DNA of 64,000 bases from Anoplopoma fimbria. Taxonomy: Eukaryota; Chordata; Actinopteri; Perciformes; Anoplopomatidae. Position 1 is the first letter of the stretch. The number at the start of each line of letters is the position of its first letter. Location of the stretch: assembly GCF_027596085.1 (NCBI RefSeq), contig NC_072459.1, forward strand, positions 22,584,728 through 22,648,727, read 5' to 3'. This document shows positions 27,301 to 42,300 of this stretch, one piece after another. The position numbers were made by a program, and so were the translations under genes. Under the pieces are notes generated by a model. It was not told the DNA's origin. It did no database searches and saw only the letters and a program-made list of their open reading frames with translations.

Positions 27301-30300
27301 CTATGCAATCATCGCGGCCATTCTAAATGTTCAAACAACTTAAATCACTGTCCAAGCAAGCCAAGCCAAGACTTGTTTGATCTTAATTTATGTTATCTGT
27401 CGGCAGACTCTAGAGCCGATCAACATCAGAGCTGTCATTTTCAGTATAAAACACAGCACCTGTTTTATACATCTACTGCTCTTTACCCTCTCTGATCAAG
27501 GAAGCAGATCTTAAATTAGATGAAAGACTGTGATCCCTGTCTATACGCGGGCTGAGGCTGCAGTCGGGGGAGACTTCAATGAAAATGTCTGTCGTGCGTT
27601 GTTCATTACAGTGAGGCCGATTGACGGGCAGCCGAGCGTTTCAGATTACAGACGCGGTGCAGTTTCACCGCAGCATCGTCTTACCACCATGCCACTTTCT
27701 CTGAGAGACCCTCTCGTCTCTGAATCAGTCGGGCTGCGGGACCTTTTGTTTTGATCATATCTCCTGGTTGATTTGTTATGACTCGACAATGGGTAACTGG
27801 AGTTTGCTGGCCCAGTAAAGGGTCTGTTTATGATGTGTGTGTTGTAATATTTCAGTTAGTGAATGAGGCACACATTAAGGTTTATTTTTTTGTTTTGTTT
27901 TCAGGACATTAGTGTGGTGAATAAACTAGCGTTCATCCCCCGACAGGGGGTAGCTGCCAGGCTTAGTGAAAAGAATTAGCTGCCAGTCTATTTAATTTGA
28001 ACCTATTGGGACTTTTCTTTTATTTGCCTCTTTTAGGAGAGAAAATCAATTAGATATAGATACTTGCGTTACCCGAGAAAACCCAAAGCCCCAGCAGTGT
28101 GTTTTAGTGCAAAGCATCAAGCTCAGGGTCTCTTCAGGATGGCTGCATTCCAGACGGCTGCATACATCCTTCTCAACCTTTGCACGCTTCCTCCATTAGA
28201 GCGTCACCAGAATATCACCTCTTCTTTTGCTCCTTTTCTCTCTTTAAGTGTTTTAGAGCGGTGCAGGGCCCATCTATGTTTTAGTGCAGGCTGAGTGTGA
28301 TTTGTATGCATGGAGTGCAGTAACCCTCACTGTTTCCTGGCGAGAACAAGACATCCGTAGGGCAGCCATTCTGCTCTGCCAAGAGGGAGATATCCACTAA
28401 GAGTCAGTGTCAGCTGGGCCTGCTTGAACAGAGCTTTATTCACTCCCCCGTCTCCTCCCCCGCCGGGTCCGTCAGGTGCCGTCCTATAAGGAAAACACAT
28501 TTGAACAGTTCATCTATGGCTTAATTTCCTGAGGTAGGATGTCGTGTGAAGGTTGTAAAGATTCAACACACATAAGCTTGGGGAGTTATGAGAAGTAGGG
28601 AGAGGATGGGGAGTGCTTTTAGACATGTTTAATGACACCAGGAGACGCTTTGCCATTTGCAATAAATCAGTTCATTTTCTTGGTTTAATCTATATTCATC
28701 AGAATGTAGAAAACATGATTTTTCTTTATGTGAGATTTAAGTCTCCCAAAGTGCTCTCACACTGTGTACTTTATTGCTGCTGGGTTATGCTTCACTCAGG
28801 TCTATTTTCAGTTTATGTGCAGCACCTTGCTTTCTATAGTGTCTCAGTGGTGGCGGTGAATCAAACCTGACATATTTGAAGTTATTTCACCGCACACAGT
28901 TGCAGATTTATGTCCATCACGCCGATGATAAAAGAAATGAAATCAAAAAGTAATGATGTTAGCACTGTACCCGGTCATTATGGCATGGGAATAAAGAGAT
29001 CTGTTATCCATAGAGGTTTAGTTTAGAATATTCTATTAAAATCCATTGATGGTTAGATAATTCACTGATACTGTAGGGCTATCTCCTCTCTGAACTTTCT
29101 GCTTTTTTTAGGTACAAGGTGAACTTTTACCTAAGCAGACATGCTCCCTTTCAGTAGCCCCATCTTTCACTCTGATGCAGTTACTCAGTCACACCAAAGA
29201 CCTGCAGAGAACAACCCCATTGTTTTTATGTTAGGACTGAGACATCAGTCCCTCACTCTCTAATGGGTGTGTCTCACTCAGAGTATATTTTTTAAAATTC
29301 CCAACGCAATCATTTTTTTATTCTCTTTTTGCCATAAATATTGTTTTCCAGCTGGTTTGAGCTTTCATGCACTGCATGTCGCTTATAGAAATAAGAGTGG
29401 AAAACATCTAATGAGGATTGATAGGGCCCGGCAGGGTTTAGATCAATGGATCCCAACCTTTTTGGACTGGATGTTATTTGAAACTATCATAAAGATAAAA
29501 GTATATATATATATATAAATTCAATTCGGGTCATATGATTTAAATGTCAGTGTTTAGGTTGGTCTGGTCAAGTTTGCGTTTGTTCTACTTCATGTTTTAA
29601 CCATTTATACATTATGTTTAGCTTACTGTTTCATCAGTTACTTTTATCATTTCTAGCTAACTCTTTAGACTCACTGCACTCTTGATCACAACCAGTAGCT
29701 AGTGTTTACGTGTTGACTATATATGTGGAGTTTTTTTTCTGTATCATATCTTCCTATTTCTATTTCTTTCAAATTAGTTGAGCTACTACACAATATTTTC
29801 ATTTATCCTTTGGCATATGCAGAAATACCCTTTGAGGTATAAGTACCTCTGTTTGGGTATCACTGGTTTAGAAGGAGATAGCTTTATTTAAATTTCCCTT
29901 TGTGTACAAAGTATTTACAGTCTACGCACACTGATGATTCTAATTCATGTAATCAAAGAGTTTGGTCAAAGGCACCTATTCAAGATTCACTTAATTATTA
30001 AGTATTTACAGAAAGTCTTATCCAGGAAATCCTGCACGGATTAACTCTAAATGCTGGACAAAAGATTTCATTAAGTTGCAGGACAGTTTACAAAATCACT
30101 TCCAGCAATCAGTCCATTAACTTCAGTGGGCTCTCTGACTCATTGTTCAGATAATTAGCTAACTGGAATACGTTCCCCCTGTAAAACTGAGTGGGATTCA
30201 TTGAAAGGAGTCTTATTATGAACAAAGGAACTGAATGGAAAACTATTGTAATAGGAAATCACTGCTGCACACATCAGGTCAGTGGTCTGTGACCCGTACA

Positions 30301-33300
30301 TTAAGATACAGAGGAAGAAAGGCCATCACTTAGGAAAGCTCCACACTTTTGACTGCTTGGGATCCTGTGACGACATAAGCGTACTGTCGGCGTTAGAAGC
30401 ACTGGTGAGAGTGATGCAACAAGATGGAAACCGCTTCCGCTGGTTCCCCCATTAGCCCAGGGGCCTTTTTTCTACTACCTACCACCCCACCCGCTCGTCT
30501 CTCTCAATTCCCACCAGTAACATCACTCATCTTTTCCGTTCTCACAATCAGATCAAGAGGTTCTGCGTGTTCATTTCGACCGTGTCGTTCACTTGCGTAA
30601 CAAGATTAAACCTTCTTCCTCTCCTGTCAGACTTAATTAGGAGGACTTCGAGATTAGTGTGAAAGTCGTTGGTTTTTCAAGACTAATGTGAATTTGTGCT
30701 TTCTTTTCCTCAGATCTTCACTGACATGCCCCCACTGTATGAAGCAGAGCAACACCTTTGACCCATTCCTCTGCATCTCACTCCCAATTCCTCTTCGCCA
30801 GACCAGGTGAGCACTGCTGTTTTTAATCCACATATTCTCACTCAAAATACTGGCGCTTGGTCACTGTTTTTGAGCTTTAAACTATGACGCTCTAGGTGCC
30901 CCACTAGCGTCAGTTTGGGACGTGTCACGAGTGGCGTGTCAATATACGCTTGATACATGCATAGTGTCAATTCAAAATAAACTTAAACTCTTTTCACAGG
31001 AAGTTAAGTTAAGGAAACAAAACCACTTAGGCTGGTTTACCAAAAGAGCGCGGTTAACATTAACCTGACTCAGACTAACCACTTATGTGACAAACTTTAC
31101 TCACGAGACACGTGACTAACCACTGACTTGACAAAATAATGTCATCGTTGCCTTTTAGTTTCACATGGGACATGAACAGCAGTCTCCTGAGTTAAAGTCC
31201 TGTGTTTGTTAAAGCTCGAAGGAATACTTTGACATTTTATTCTCTTTCTTGCTGGGAGTTAGATGAGGATCAATACCTCTCAGAAATCTGTCTATCAAAT
31301 ATAAGGCTGCCAGTTAGCTTAGCTTAACACAAAGAATGGAAATGGGGTAACAGTTAGACTAGCTCTGAAGTTACTGCGTTTTTTTACATTTAGGCTTTTC
31401 CATGAATTAGACGAACAACATATGACATATTAAGTAGTGAGTTTAAGTGGTGCTGGTAGGCAGACTTTGTTACTTTAGGACAGAGCTTTGTCAATGTTTC
31501 CAGTCTTAATGCTAAGCTAAGTCAGTAGATTAATATTTACCCTACAGATGTGAGAGCAGAATCATTTAAACTCTCTGCAAGGAGTAAAATGTGGAAACAC
31601 TTCTTTAAGCTTGAGGTGTTTAAAAAAGGGTTACGATAGGAATGCATGAACAGCTTTGTTCATGCACTACAGACCGGAGGAACTCTGGTATCAAGAAGGA
31701 AAAGCTGGTGGAAAACCCTCTCAGCATTGAGGAACAATGTCTTATTGAACTTTGCATCAAAGCGCCCAGTAAGCCTCCATGTCAGGTCACCAACAGGGAC
31801 CAGCCTGTTCAGGAAATCCTGACATTTTCTACAAGGGAGACCCAGTCACTCCTTTTTTAAAGCCAGTACCTCTCTCACTTTATTAATGGGGAGGTATCTC
31901 TCAAACACACACTAAACAAAATTCACATGCAAACATTTGGCTTTTGCTTAAAATCCAAATACCGACTGTCACTTACATACTCAGAACGTGCTCAGAGTAC
32001 TTGTTTGTGGTCCTGCTCATGTTGTGGATATTAAAGATAGATAACTTGCCTCTTCTCCTGTCTTGTCCCGTGGAGGTGAGCTGTTAGTAGTTGAGGCGGT
32101 GAAGCTACCAGACCCACACTGACACACACCCACACAACTCCTCCACCTCTACCAGACACGACTGCTTATGTGATTAAAGGCCGTTAACATAGGCATATGT
32201 TTTCAGCTTTTACAGGTTTATGCTTATTTATGAGGTACAATAGACATTTCTCAACCTGAGTTCGACCCCTCACGCTAAAGTTCACTGGCTCTAAACTAAA
32301 TTCTAATCTTAGCCAGCCATCGATAAGACCATTATAAACTATGACTTGAAACAGATCTGACTCTGTCTGATGGTACTGTAGCAAGAATTGGTTTTCAACA
32401 CCTCTATAACTTAACTCAATTGTGAGCTTTACTTGTCCTCGAAGTAACTGCTCCCTGCCACGAAATAAACCAGCACACATCAAATTTTGCAGTGATTAAA
32501 TAATATATAATTAGTGAGCTTAAGAAGTGCTGGTCGGTGAATTTTCTTACCTTTGGACAGAGCCAGGCTAGCTGTTTTCCCCCGGTTTCCAGTCTTTGTG
32601 CTAAGCTAGGCAAACCAGCTGCTGGGTTTATGGTTAAGTATATTCAGTCCAATCACATTCCCAAACTGGCAGAGAGGCAAGTGGAGCGCCCAATAATAGA
32701 CCCCAGGGAGCTACTCAATCTCATATCCATATAGTCCAGCTATACTCTACCTTGAACATACAGATATGAGAGTCTGATCGATCTCATTCTTGCCATGGAA
32801 GCAAATACCATCTACACAATAACCTCAAATCTAAACATTTGTCAGAGTTTTCTAGGCTAAAATGTACCTTTAAATCAGCGCAGCACCTGCATGTTAAGCT
32901 CTACTCTCTCCTGTGGTTGACTCAGAGAGGTGTGCTGATCACTATTTTAAGGTTTGCCAGGGTTTTTTCTTGCTAGTTATTTCCTTCCTTTTACTTTTTA
33001 GTCTTTTGAAATAAGTCACACAAGTTCAGCCACCATCCCTTCTAATTTGGGAACAAGTTTTCAGGAGCTTTATTCTGACGGCGAGCCAAGTCGAGAGTAT
33101 TTAGCAACCATCCTCTCTGTGTGGTAGACAGGGTGAGAGAAAACTCTTCTGAGGGATAAACAGAGGAGAGAACAGATGGATTGTCTTTGAAAATACTTTT
33201 AATGCATCTCTCTGTGTGAAGAGTTCAGCTCACTCCCAGCCAGATCATGTCTGTAAGCCGTAAACACATAGTGTTTGTTAGCAAACGTTTTCTTTGCCCA

Positions 33301-36300
33301 GCTATGCAAACGCTGGGCTCTGTCCATTGGCAGCTATCTGCTCTTTGCATGTTGGATGATTTTATTTACACTTGATGTAAAGCTTGTGAAAGCTGTGTGA
33401 ATATGACATGGACCATTAATCAAAAGAGTTAACACATTAGCGCTGTAAATATCTATGTATTGAACTTAATATTGTATCAGAATGTGAGGAAGAAAAAATC
33501 TGGATGGTAATTCAAGAAAATTGTCAACAACTGCATCGCAAATGTATGCAGTGAACTATAAAATCCAGTCTCCTCTACATAGTGGTTTAGCAGTTGCAGT
33601 GTTTTGTTTAGTCCATAAATTGGGGATACCTCATTGAGCTGAGGCCTTATTACCGAGCCAATTGCTATATCTATTTTTTTCTCTTTTTTCCTGTTCTGCA
33701 ACCAAATCAGTGAAAGAGGACTGAACATGTTGGTGTCAGATTAAACGATACTTGTGCCTGAACATGTATAGCTCATGTTAAATCTTTAAACTGGCTTCCA
33801 GTTAATCCCAGAACAATTCTTCAAAGACTTGCTGCTAGTTAATGAACCACTTTAAGGGGCCAAAATATATTTCTGATGCGCTTGAATAATATAAACCAAC
33901 TAGGTTCCTTAAATCAGAGTTTCCCCAACCCCAAGGCTGTGGACCGGTACCGGGTCTCTGAACATTAACTACTGGACCAATTATAACTACTGCAACAATT
34001 ATATATCTTTATAGGCTATGACGTAATTACCTTAAACTATGTTCAGTACCCCCAACACAATGCACAGTCTGTGGGAAGCCTCTACCTGAGTGTAGCAGAG
34101 ATGTCTATCTATATACGACATCCACTCCATCGTGGAGTGAAGCCTCATTTGTGTGTTGAGAGAATAAATAGAGTGAGATATCAAGTCTGAACCAAAAATG
34201 ATATGAGCATACATGCATGTGAACCAGTAAACAGACTACTGGGAGACCCCCTCTCTACCTCTCTGTGATTCCCATTCGTAAAGTTGTTAATAGAAAAAAG
34301 GTCCACAGGGCAAAAAAGGTTGGAAATCCTGCCATTGATTGCAAGTAAATCTATTTGATAAGCTTTAGTGAAGGATGCGAGCAGCTAAAACAGAACCAGT
34401 TTGGAGGTGAACTGCTGACGTGACGAATCTTCATGGATCTTGATTGCTTATTTATTCTTAAATGTGAACACATTGTGAATGTAGGAAACAACCTCTTTTG
34501 GCTGCAGAGTAGAGGGTTATCCTGAGTTTGTGCTGCAGACTGTGAGCAGTCATCTGTCCTGCTACTCCCCATCGCTCAGACCCTCATTATACGATGCTCA
34601 GGAACTCACCAAATGACTTTGGTCAACTTTTTTTAATTCATGGACATTTTTTCTGTGTTTGAAGTTTCTGTTTTGCCTTCTCTTTTTCTTTCCTGTTTGT
34701 TAAAACAATCAATTCCTTCAAAGACTAACCACCTATGTGACAAACTTAACTCACGAGACACGTGACTAACCACTGACATGACAAAATAATGTCATCGTTG
34801 CCTTTTAGTTTCCCATGGGACATGAACAGCAGTCGCCTGAGTTAAAGTCCTGTGTTTGTTAAAGCTCGAGGAATACCTTAACATTTTATTCTCTTTCTTG
34901 CTGGGAGTTAGATGAGGATCAATACCTCTCAGAAATGAAGTCTTTCTATGCCTACATACTTCCACAGGTACCTGATAGGGCTCCTCTGTATCTCCTCAGT
35001 GTACTGTTATTCAAAGAAGCCATTATGTCCCAGCACCCTACTCATGTCAGCGCTGCTTCTGGAGAGGTCAGAGCCAAGCGCTTCCCTGTTTTTAAAAATG
35101 CAGTAGAGATTCCATTATTTGGCACACATAAAAATAAGTCCTAATGATCTATTATTAATGTTAAAGTGGATTGATTTATTCATGAAAGTCTTCTTTTGTC
35201 CCTTCCCGGGCCGTGGAGGAGGCTGCAGTAGAAATGGCACAGAAATCAAAATAGAGGTCGTTCTATTTTACCGCCGTCCCTGATTGTGTTTCTCCACTCT
35301 GTGGCAGGTCGCTGTGTGTGATTCTGGTGTTCAGCACCAAAGGACAGAGGTACCTGCGGGTCGGGCTGGCTGTGCCTCTGTTCGGCTCCGTGGCCTGCCT
35401 GAGGAGGATAGTGGCTGACGAGGGGAAAATCTCCCCAGACCAGGTAACATCAAGCAGGATAAAACAATCAGTATGGACCGGTTCCACTTACATTTTCCAA
35501 TTTGAAACCGCAACTATAACGGAGCACCACATCGCTCCTTGGCCCGAGCATGAGTGTTATTATAGTAATTATTGGATCTTATTCTAACCTTTCCTTGAAT
35601 GCCATTGAATGCCGTTGAATTTTTCTCTAACTCACTGTAATAGATTAAGGTGGATCTAAGATTAGAGGAAATAATAGTGTAAAGGATGATGTTCCATCAA
35701 GTGAGGTCAAAGTTCAGTCCATCAGCATTATGCGATATATGAGATTTTGGCACTAACATGTGTTTTTGTGTGTTTATTTGTTCGTTTCAGGTGATCCTGA
35801 CGGAGGTCTACTCCACAGGCTTCCAGCGCTCCTTCTTTGATGAAGAGGATCTGACCAGCATAGCTGAGAATGATGTCATCTACGCCTTCCAGGCTCCGCC
35901 CCTGTACATCAGAGGAGGCTCTGCACGGATCTCAGGTATGAACAGCACGTGTGTAGTTATAACGTAAAATACATTGACTTTGAGGAGAGCTAGTTTGTGG
36001 TACTACATTAATGTTTTTCCCTACATTAATGGAATTTACGGACAGATCTGTAAGCAAACAAACCAATTGTATTAATTTACTTTCCTTAATGAAACCCTCA
36101 GGGAATGCACCTTACTGCCGTGGGGCCTTGGAGAGCACATTAAACAAGATATAACTTCCTATAGAGCTCTGCGGATTACATCTCCCACTGTGCACATCAG
36201 ATTTATGTCTTCATTTCTTCTGTTTTTCAGCTGCTGATGTAAAATGTGTGCTCAGAGGTGCCTCAGTGCGTACTATCCCCTTGTTTCTTGCTTCGTGGCG

Positions 36301-39300
36301 TAAACAAAGCGGTTGTGTCTCACAGGGCTGTAAGTGTAGTTCCAGCACTGTGTCAACGCTGCTGTTGTATCTGAAAAATATGACTTTTAGTGCTTTAATT
36401 ATGTGGCTCAATGACCGCACAGAGCAGTGCTGCTCCGCCCCCCACCCACCAGACAGTCTGGCTGGTCCGCATGTTGGCACAGACTAAATCCCCCGGTCTC
36501 TCACTGGCTCAGCCTGAAGGGGTTGATATGGAGACTCTACATCACCACTCAACACTTTTCTGTGCAATGCAGATTGTCCTGTCTTTCACATTGACACGTT
36601 TGCCCTGTGAGAATACATGTAAGATGTTGTCATCTTTAAAGGAACATCCACATAATGTGCTTGTTTGCTTTCAATCTTAGTGTCAATACATCAACACCAG
36701 GTGAATGCATACCTGCACACATTGACACCTCAAAAATAGGCTTTATTTCCTGCATTCTGGTGACTTTTAAAAGATTGAAAATAGCTAAATTAAAAGTAGT
36801 AGTGCAATATCATTTTTATGTTATATTCGGGTGAGTCTCTGGCATAAACTAATATTCATGAACTTTTTTTCATTCATATGTGTCATCACATTCATTCTTT
36901 TATTCATTCATTCTTTCCCCTGTTTAAGTATTTCATCCTCTTAGTATTCCGCATTTCTCTCTCAATCTCTCACTCACAGAAGACAGACAGACTTTCAGAC
37001 ACAAAGCCACAACAACAGCACCTCTCTACTCTGAAACCCGTCATTTCCAATGATTTGCGCCACGCCATGACGGATTTTTGCCGCGTCAAGCAAAGCCCAA
37101 CTTTTTGCAACGCACGCTATGATTTGCGGTAGACAGCTCTCCTCCGACTGGAAACAACATTTGGTGTATCTGTGTTGCTGTCAGGATGGAAACAGCGTAA
37201 ACACGATGTACCAGAAACAGGTTGTGATAGCAAAAAGTTTTCAGAGTGAAATGTGACATTGGGAGGAAACTGGGTGAGGAAGATGAAAAACAAAAAATTT
37301 GAAGTGTTGGAGGGTTACTTTAAATCAGAACATGATGTCACTCATAAATTGTAACAGCAGTGGCTGATGAAACAAGCTTATTAAGGTAATATCCACTTAT
37401 CAGCTAAAACACTGCACCACTTCATATGACCTCCTTTATTTGTTTTCCTTATGCAACTTTTTTGATGCGATACCAAAAAGGCAGCATTAGCTTATTTTTG
37501 ATATTTGATTGAAGAGAACATTAAACTTTCCCAGTTGATAAATATCCCATCAGCCTCTATTAGATTATTTATATACAAAAATGAAATATTAAGTAATTTA
37601 TCAAAAAAATTTCTCAACTACAGAGCACAAGTATTTTCTGCCTCGCTATTTATGTTTAATCAAAGCTATGAAATCAAACCGCATATGAGTAGACGGCAGT
37701 GAATTATCACATTATCCTATAAAATGCACCTTCATTACATTTTTTCTATCCAGTCACAACAGTGATCTGTAATGCTTTCAGGCCGTCTGGCACCATTAAA
37801 AATGAGATCTCTATGCCCCTTCTGCAATTACCAAATCTAAAAGGTTCTGATCCCTGAGAGACCCTTAATCAATTATCCATAAATACCTAAATTAAAGTAA
37901 AAATCTGAGTCTTGTGTGTCAGATTTGAGACAGACTATCAAACTCTCATCAGGATGCTCATTAAAGCTAAACTCGGCTATCTAAGCATTTTTACGTGCAG
38001 TGCTAGTGTTAAGTAAAGGTTATCACTGTGGATTATGTCCTAAGGCGTTAGATTAAGCCACATGTTAAGTGTGGAGTCTGTAGAGAGCAGCTTCCTGATT
38101 GCCTGGCACATGCAGAGTCAATGCGTCTTGTGGGCAATTAAAGCAAATGATGATCCGCAGTCAAATCTGATCTTTAACACACGCATTTGCGGTCAGTTTG
38201 CTTCGTTACTCATAACACACTTGGTTGTGATTCACTGGCATCTATTCAGTAGATTCTGAGGTAATTTGCTCACACACTTAGATTTGAAACCTCCTGATGT
38301 GAAGGGCGATTAGAGGCAGCGTGAGGAGCTCAGTAAAGACCTGTGGTGTGTCTGCTGTGAATGAAAAAAGGAACATGCCTTCGGTTCACGCCAAAGGCAG
38401 ACCAATGATGACGTGACCTTCACACTCCTGACTCCCAACCTCCCTGCTGTACTCTTTAAAGTAATCTCTTAAATCATCCTCTCACCGCCGCATATATCAC
38501 CTCTCCTCTGCACACTAAAGTCAGACACTTCTGTCTTATACGCTCATGTTAGGTCACAGACGTATTGACTGGGCATTGTTGCTCCGATCACCTGGCGTCG
38601 GAGTAGTTCAGGCATTTGGGTAATGACACATAAGTGATGACGTTATACTAGGTAATAAGGTCACTGAACTTTGGTCTTAATATCTAAGCCTATCGCGTCT
38701 AACATATTGAACCTTTATCATCTTATCATAATCGACCATTGTGTAATTCAAATTAATTCAAAGTAAGTAACCTGATGAGAGGATCTAATGCATTGAAGAA
38801 CATATTTTAGTTGTACAACAGTAGGCTGGGCTGTGATTGAAAGGAAGTTTACGTGAAACAGTTTAGCATATTAGGTCATCCAAAGCTGGAAACATGATGA
38901 TAAACAATTATCATTGTTCTTATATTATAGCTCCGTTATGACTTTTGTGGCAAGAGCGCCACCATGTTGGAGTGCTCTAGCCTGTTGCGTATCGAGGTTG
39001 GTTGGCTAAGCTGAGTTTAACAGATAAAGAGTGAAAAACGGAGACTGAGGAGCCAGCTGACAGAAAAAGACAAAAGAGAGGCCACTATTGTTATTGCGCC
39101 TGGACATATATAAATTGGTTTTACAAAGTTAAAACCAAGAACAAAACAGTACATTTTCATAAACTGCCACTGAATCAGCAAACAGTCCTGCAGGGTTTTC
39201 TAGCCTCATTGCTCACATACTGTAGTTTGGATTTTGCTTGTTAATTTATGGGCTGTTATTGTTTAACATGTGATAAACAACAGAGACCGCCCTGAGCTGG

Positions 39301-42300
39301 AGTGTGCTTCCCACTAAGACAGGTTTTATCTATTGATGCTAGATTTTATTGTACCATGGTTTCCACTTTTCATGGCGTCCGTGTTTCAGCCATTTGAAGT
39401 CAGTTGGCCAAACTCAGATTCCCTGAGTATGATAGTTCAGTGATGGCTGCATGTAGAAATACCTCTGTATTGCTGTTCAATGAATGTTTGTCTCAAGTGT
39501 TATATATGCTGCAGCTTAAATCTCAGCTAAGGACACATTTCAACATTTTTATCAGCCATGCTAGCACCATGGCCGTATGGATGGTCCGCCACTTTTGGTT
39601 AACATCAAAATATCTGATGGATTGCCATTAAATTTGGTACAGACATTCAAGTTGCCCAAAGGATCAATCCTAATTAAATTATTGATCCTGATTGTTCGTC
39701 TTGCCACCACGAGGTCCACATTTGTGGTTTTGAATGAAATGTCTCGACAGCTACTGTATCCAACACCATAAAAATCTGGTACCCACATTCTTGTTCCCCT
39801 CAGGGTAACTTGTATTAACTTAGTTGAACTTTTCATCTGTCCAATACTTTGGTTTATGACTAAACACCTAAAGTGTAGTAATTTTCCCATCAGCCAAAGC
39901 TGTAGTTACTGTGTAATGCTTATGTTAGCATACTAACACACTAAAACTAGGATTTGAACATGTAAAACATTAGGGCTGTGCTCAATAGTTTGATTCCTCA
40001 AGGCTTTATTCATAATGTTGACATTTGAATTCTAAATCAACACTTGAATGCTGCACAGCATTTATTTGCATGTCTAGTCGTGTTTAATGGCGGTAATTCT
40101 GCACAGTTGCAGATAAAGATCAGGCTACACTGATATTATTAGTATTAAACTATTTGTAGGATTCAATTCCAATGCCGGCTGCATAGGATTGTTTCTCACT
40201 CTTTTGATCCAAATATTTCAAATAACTCCAGAGCTTTGTAAAGTCAACATTTATTGAAAAAGGATAGATGTAATAAATTCCTAATTGTTTTTTTATTTAA
40301 CAAAATAGTTCTGCTTCAATCCACATTCAATCCGGATTTTCAACATTAGCTTTGATTTATATATATATATATAAATGACATTCAGTACAGATTTAGTAAA
40401 CATTATACCAGCTGAACATTAGCATTGTCATTGTGAGCATATTAGCATGCTGACATTAGCGTTTAGCACCACTGTTACATCCTTACAGAGTCTCCAGCCT
40501 GCCGATGAACTATTGTTTAGCATTTACATCAATTCAAATATCCGGAAGTATTAAAATATATGATTAGTAGAATTTGTTTCCTCCATCCTCTTGCCACTCG
40601 TTGCCAGTTTGTGCATGAACCATTTGTAACATAAATCCAGCCAACCCACAGGGGCTGCACTGCTATGTTCAAACAGAAGAAGGAAACATGATTATTAAGT
40701 CATTTACTTTGGAGCACAAAATCATAAAGGCATACTCAACAGATTATTAAATCACATAATCTCATCTTTCCTTTTGAAAGGATCATCATGAGTCACGTTC
40801 TCAGTACATGAATTATGTGTCAGCAAATGAAATAGTATGTTACATTAAAAGTATTTTAACATGGTAATATAAAGTTGATCAAAATAAACCGCGAGTCCGA
40901 TAACGTGCATGTATTTGTCTAACCACCTACTATGTTCAGAGACCTTGAATATGACTTACTGCTTACTGTGCTAATGGGATGGGGTGGTGGTGGCGGCGGT
41001 GGTACTGTAGCTGTGGGTAGAGCAGATCCCTTTAGGGGCAGAGGTGTTTAATTATGGGCTTTCACATAGTCTGGCTGTGTTGAGTCTGGCTCATCCTGTG
41101 TGTCTGTTTCACAGGCTTCCTGAGATTTCTTAGAATTAGTCAGAGGCTTTTTTATAATAAGAGATTAGGATGAACAGGTGTTTGTAGGCGAAACAGGGAA
41201 CTTTAGGTTGGTGTGTGTTGTCATTTTTAAAACACATCTAAGGAAGTAAAAACACACAAGCACACACACACAAATTTCATACTCCCCCCATCATTCATCC
41301 TGTGAACAAGGTAAGAAAAAAAACATTGACTGGAGCCTTGAAAAAATGTGTAGAAACAGTAGCGTTTTTGACAGAGAGCCATAAAAAGTGATTTAATAAG
41401 CGATGAGAGGTAGGTCTCCTCCCGAGCGTCCCCGTATAAATCATAGCGGGACAGGCCAGGAGGTGACCTCTGCATTTCACTGCTGTTTTATGAACATGTT
41501 TCTCTGGCCATTTAAAAGGAGATTTTACACAATAACTAATTTCCACAGCTGTCAGAGGTCGATGCTCGTGTAAATTACATCAAGTTTTACCACTTGCTTG
41601 ATTAGAGCGACATGAATAAATGAAAAGCTGTGCATACTTGTCATTAATCTCATTCTCGGGGTCGGGACACGTTTACATGTAGACTCTGATTAGTTTGGAA
41701 TAGGTCCTGACCCTCATACTGAGCTCAACGTCCTCACACTTCAGTTATTTCTGCAAAATGAGGGATGTGTCAACACGGACGCTCGCTTCTTTGCAAGGAT
41801 CTCTGTCACAGGATGCTCAGCAGTGGCATTTGGTTTGTCAGTGATGAATCAGGCATCAGGTGTAAACAATGGTGTTTAATGAAACTTTTTAGTGAAGCCA
41901 CAGCCCCCGTGGTCAATCAATAACCTTCTCGTCTGCGTCCACAAGTCTAATTTACCGCGTGATTTATCACCGTGAACTTCTGAGAGCTGACCTGCTCGCT
42001 AAGCCCAGAGGTTGTCCGTCGTGCTGGCTTTGCTCATCTCTGCTCACGTCACATTTCACCGGGATCTTATAATCTCTGCTTCGTTTTTTTTTCTTTTTCG
42101 CTCAGTCAGTCACACTCCTCAGTGTCGATAGAGAGACGGGGGGACGGGAGAGAAGTGGTGCTGCTTGGCACCCCACCAGGACGGGATGTGGAGCAGAAGC
42201 TGCATCAGATAATACCTCCTGCTGAGAGTGCAGGCAGCCATTGGTCCATCTGTTCTCCCCTCTGAATCACTGTTCCCCAAATAGAAAGCTGCTGCCTCGC

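Larger units (their letters stand above)
24248..30713 (+). other. usp43 intron 3 (6466 bp)
   Basis: GT-AG, phase 2. It holds the CA repeat at 24271-24345, a repeat copy with a long fold-back (24617-24962), and an hAT-type MITE at 29444-29865 with a TA run inside. 24963-29443 and 29866-30713 show no gene and no repeat I can name. Confidence 0.85.
30807..35307 (+). other. usp43 intron 4 (4501 bp)
   Basis: GT-AG, phase 2. It is the most repeat-dense intron: a duplicated 216-bp segment (31072-31287 and 34722-34936), two MITE copies (31215-31600, 32505-32870) and an hAT-like element (33915-34331). 32871-33914 and 34937-35307 show nothing I can name. No gene. Confidence 0.85.
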
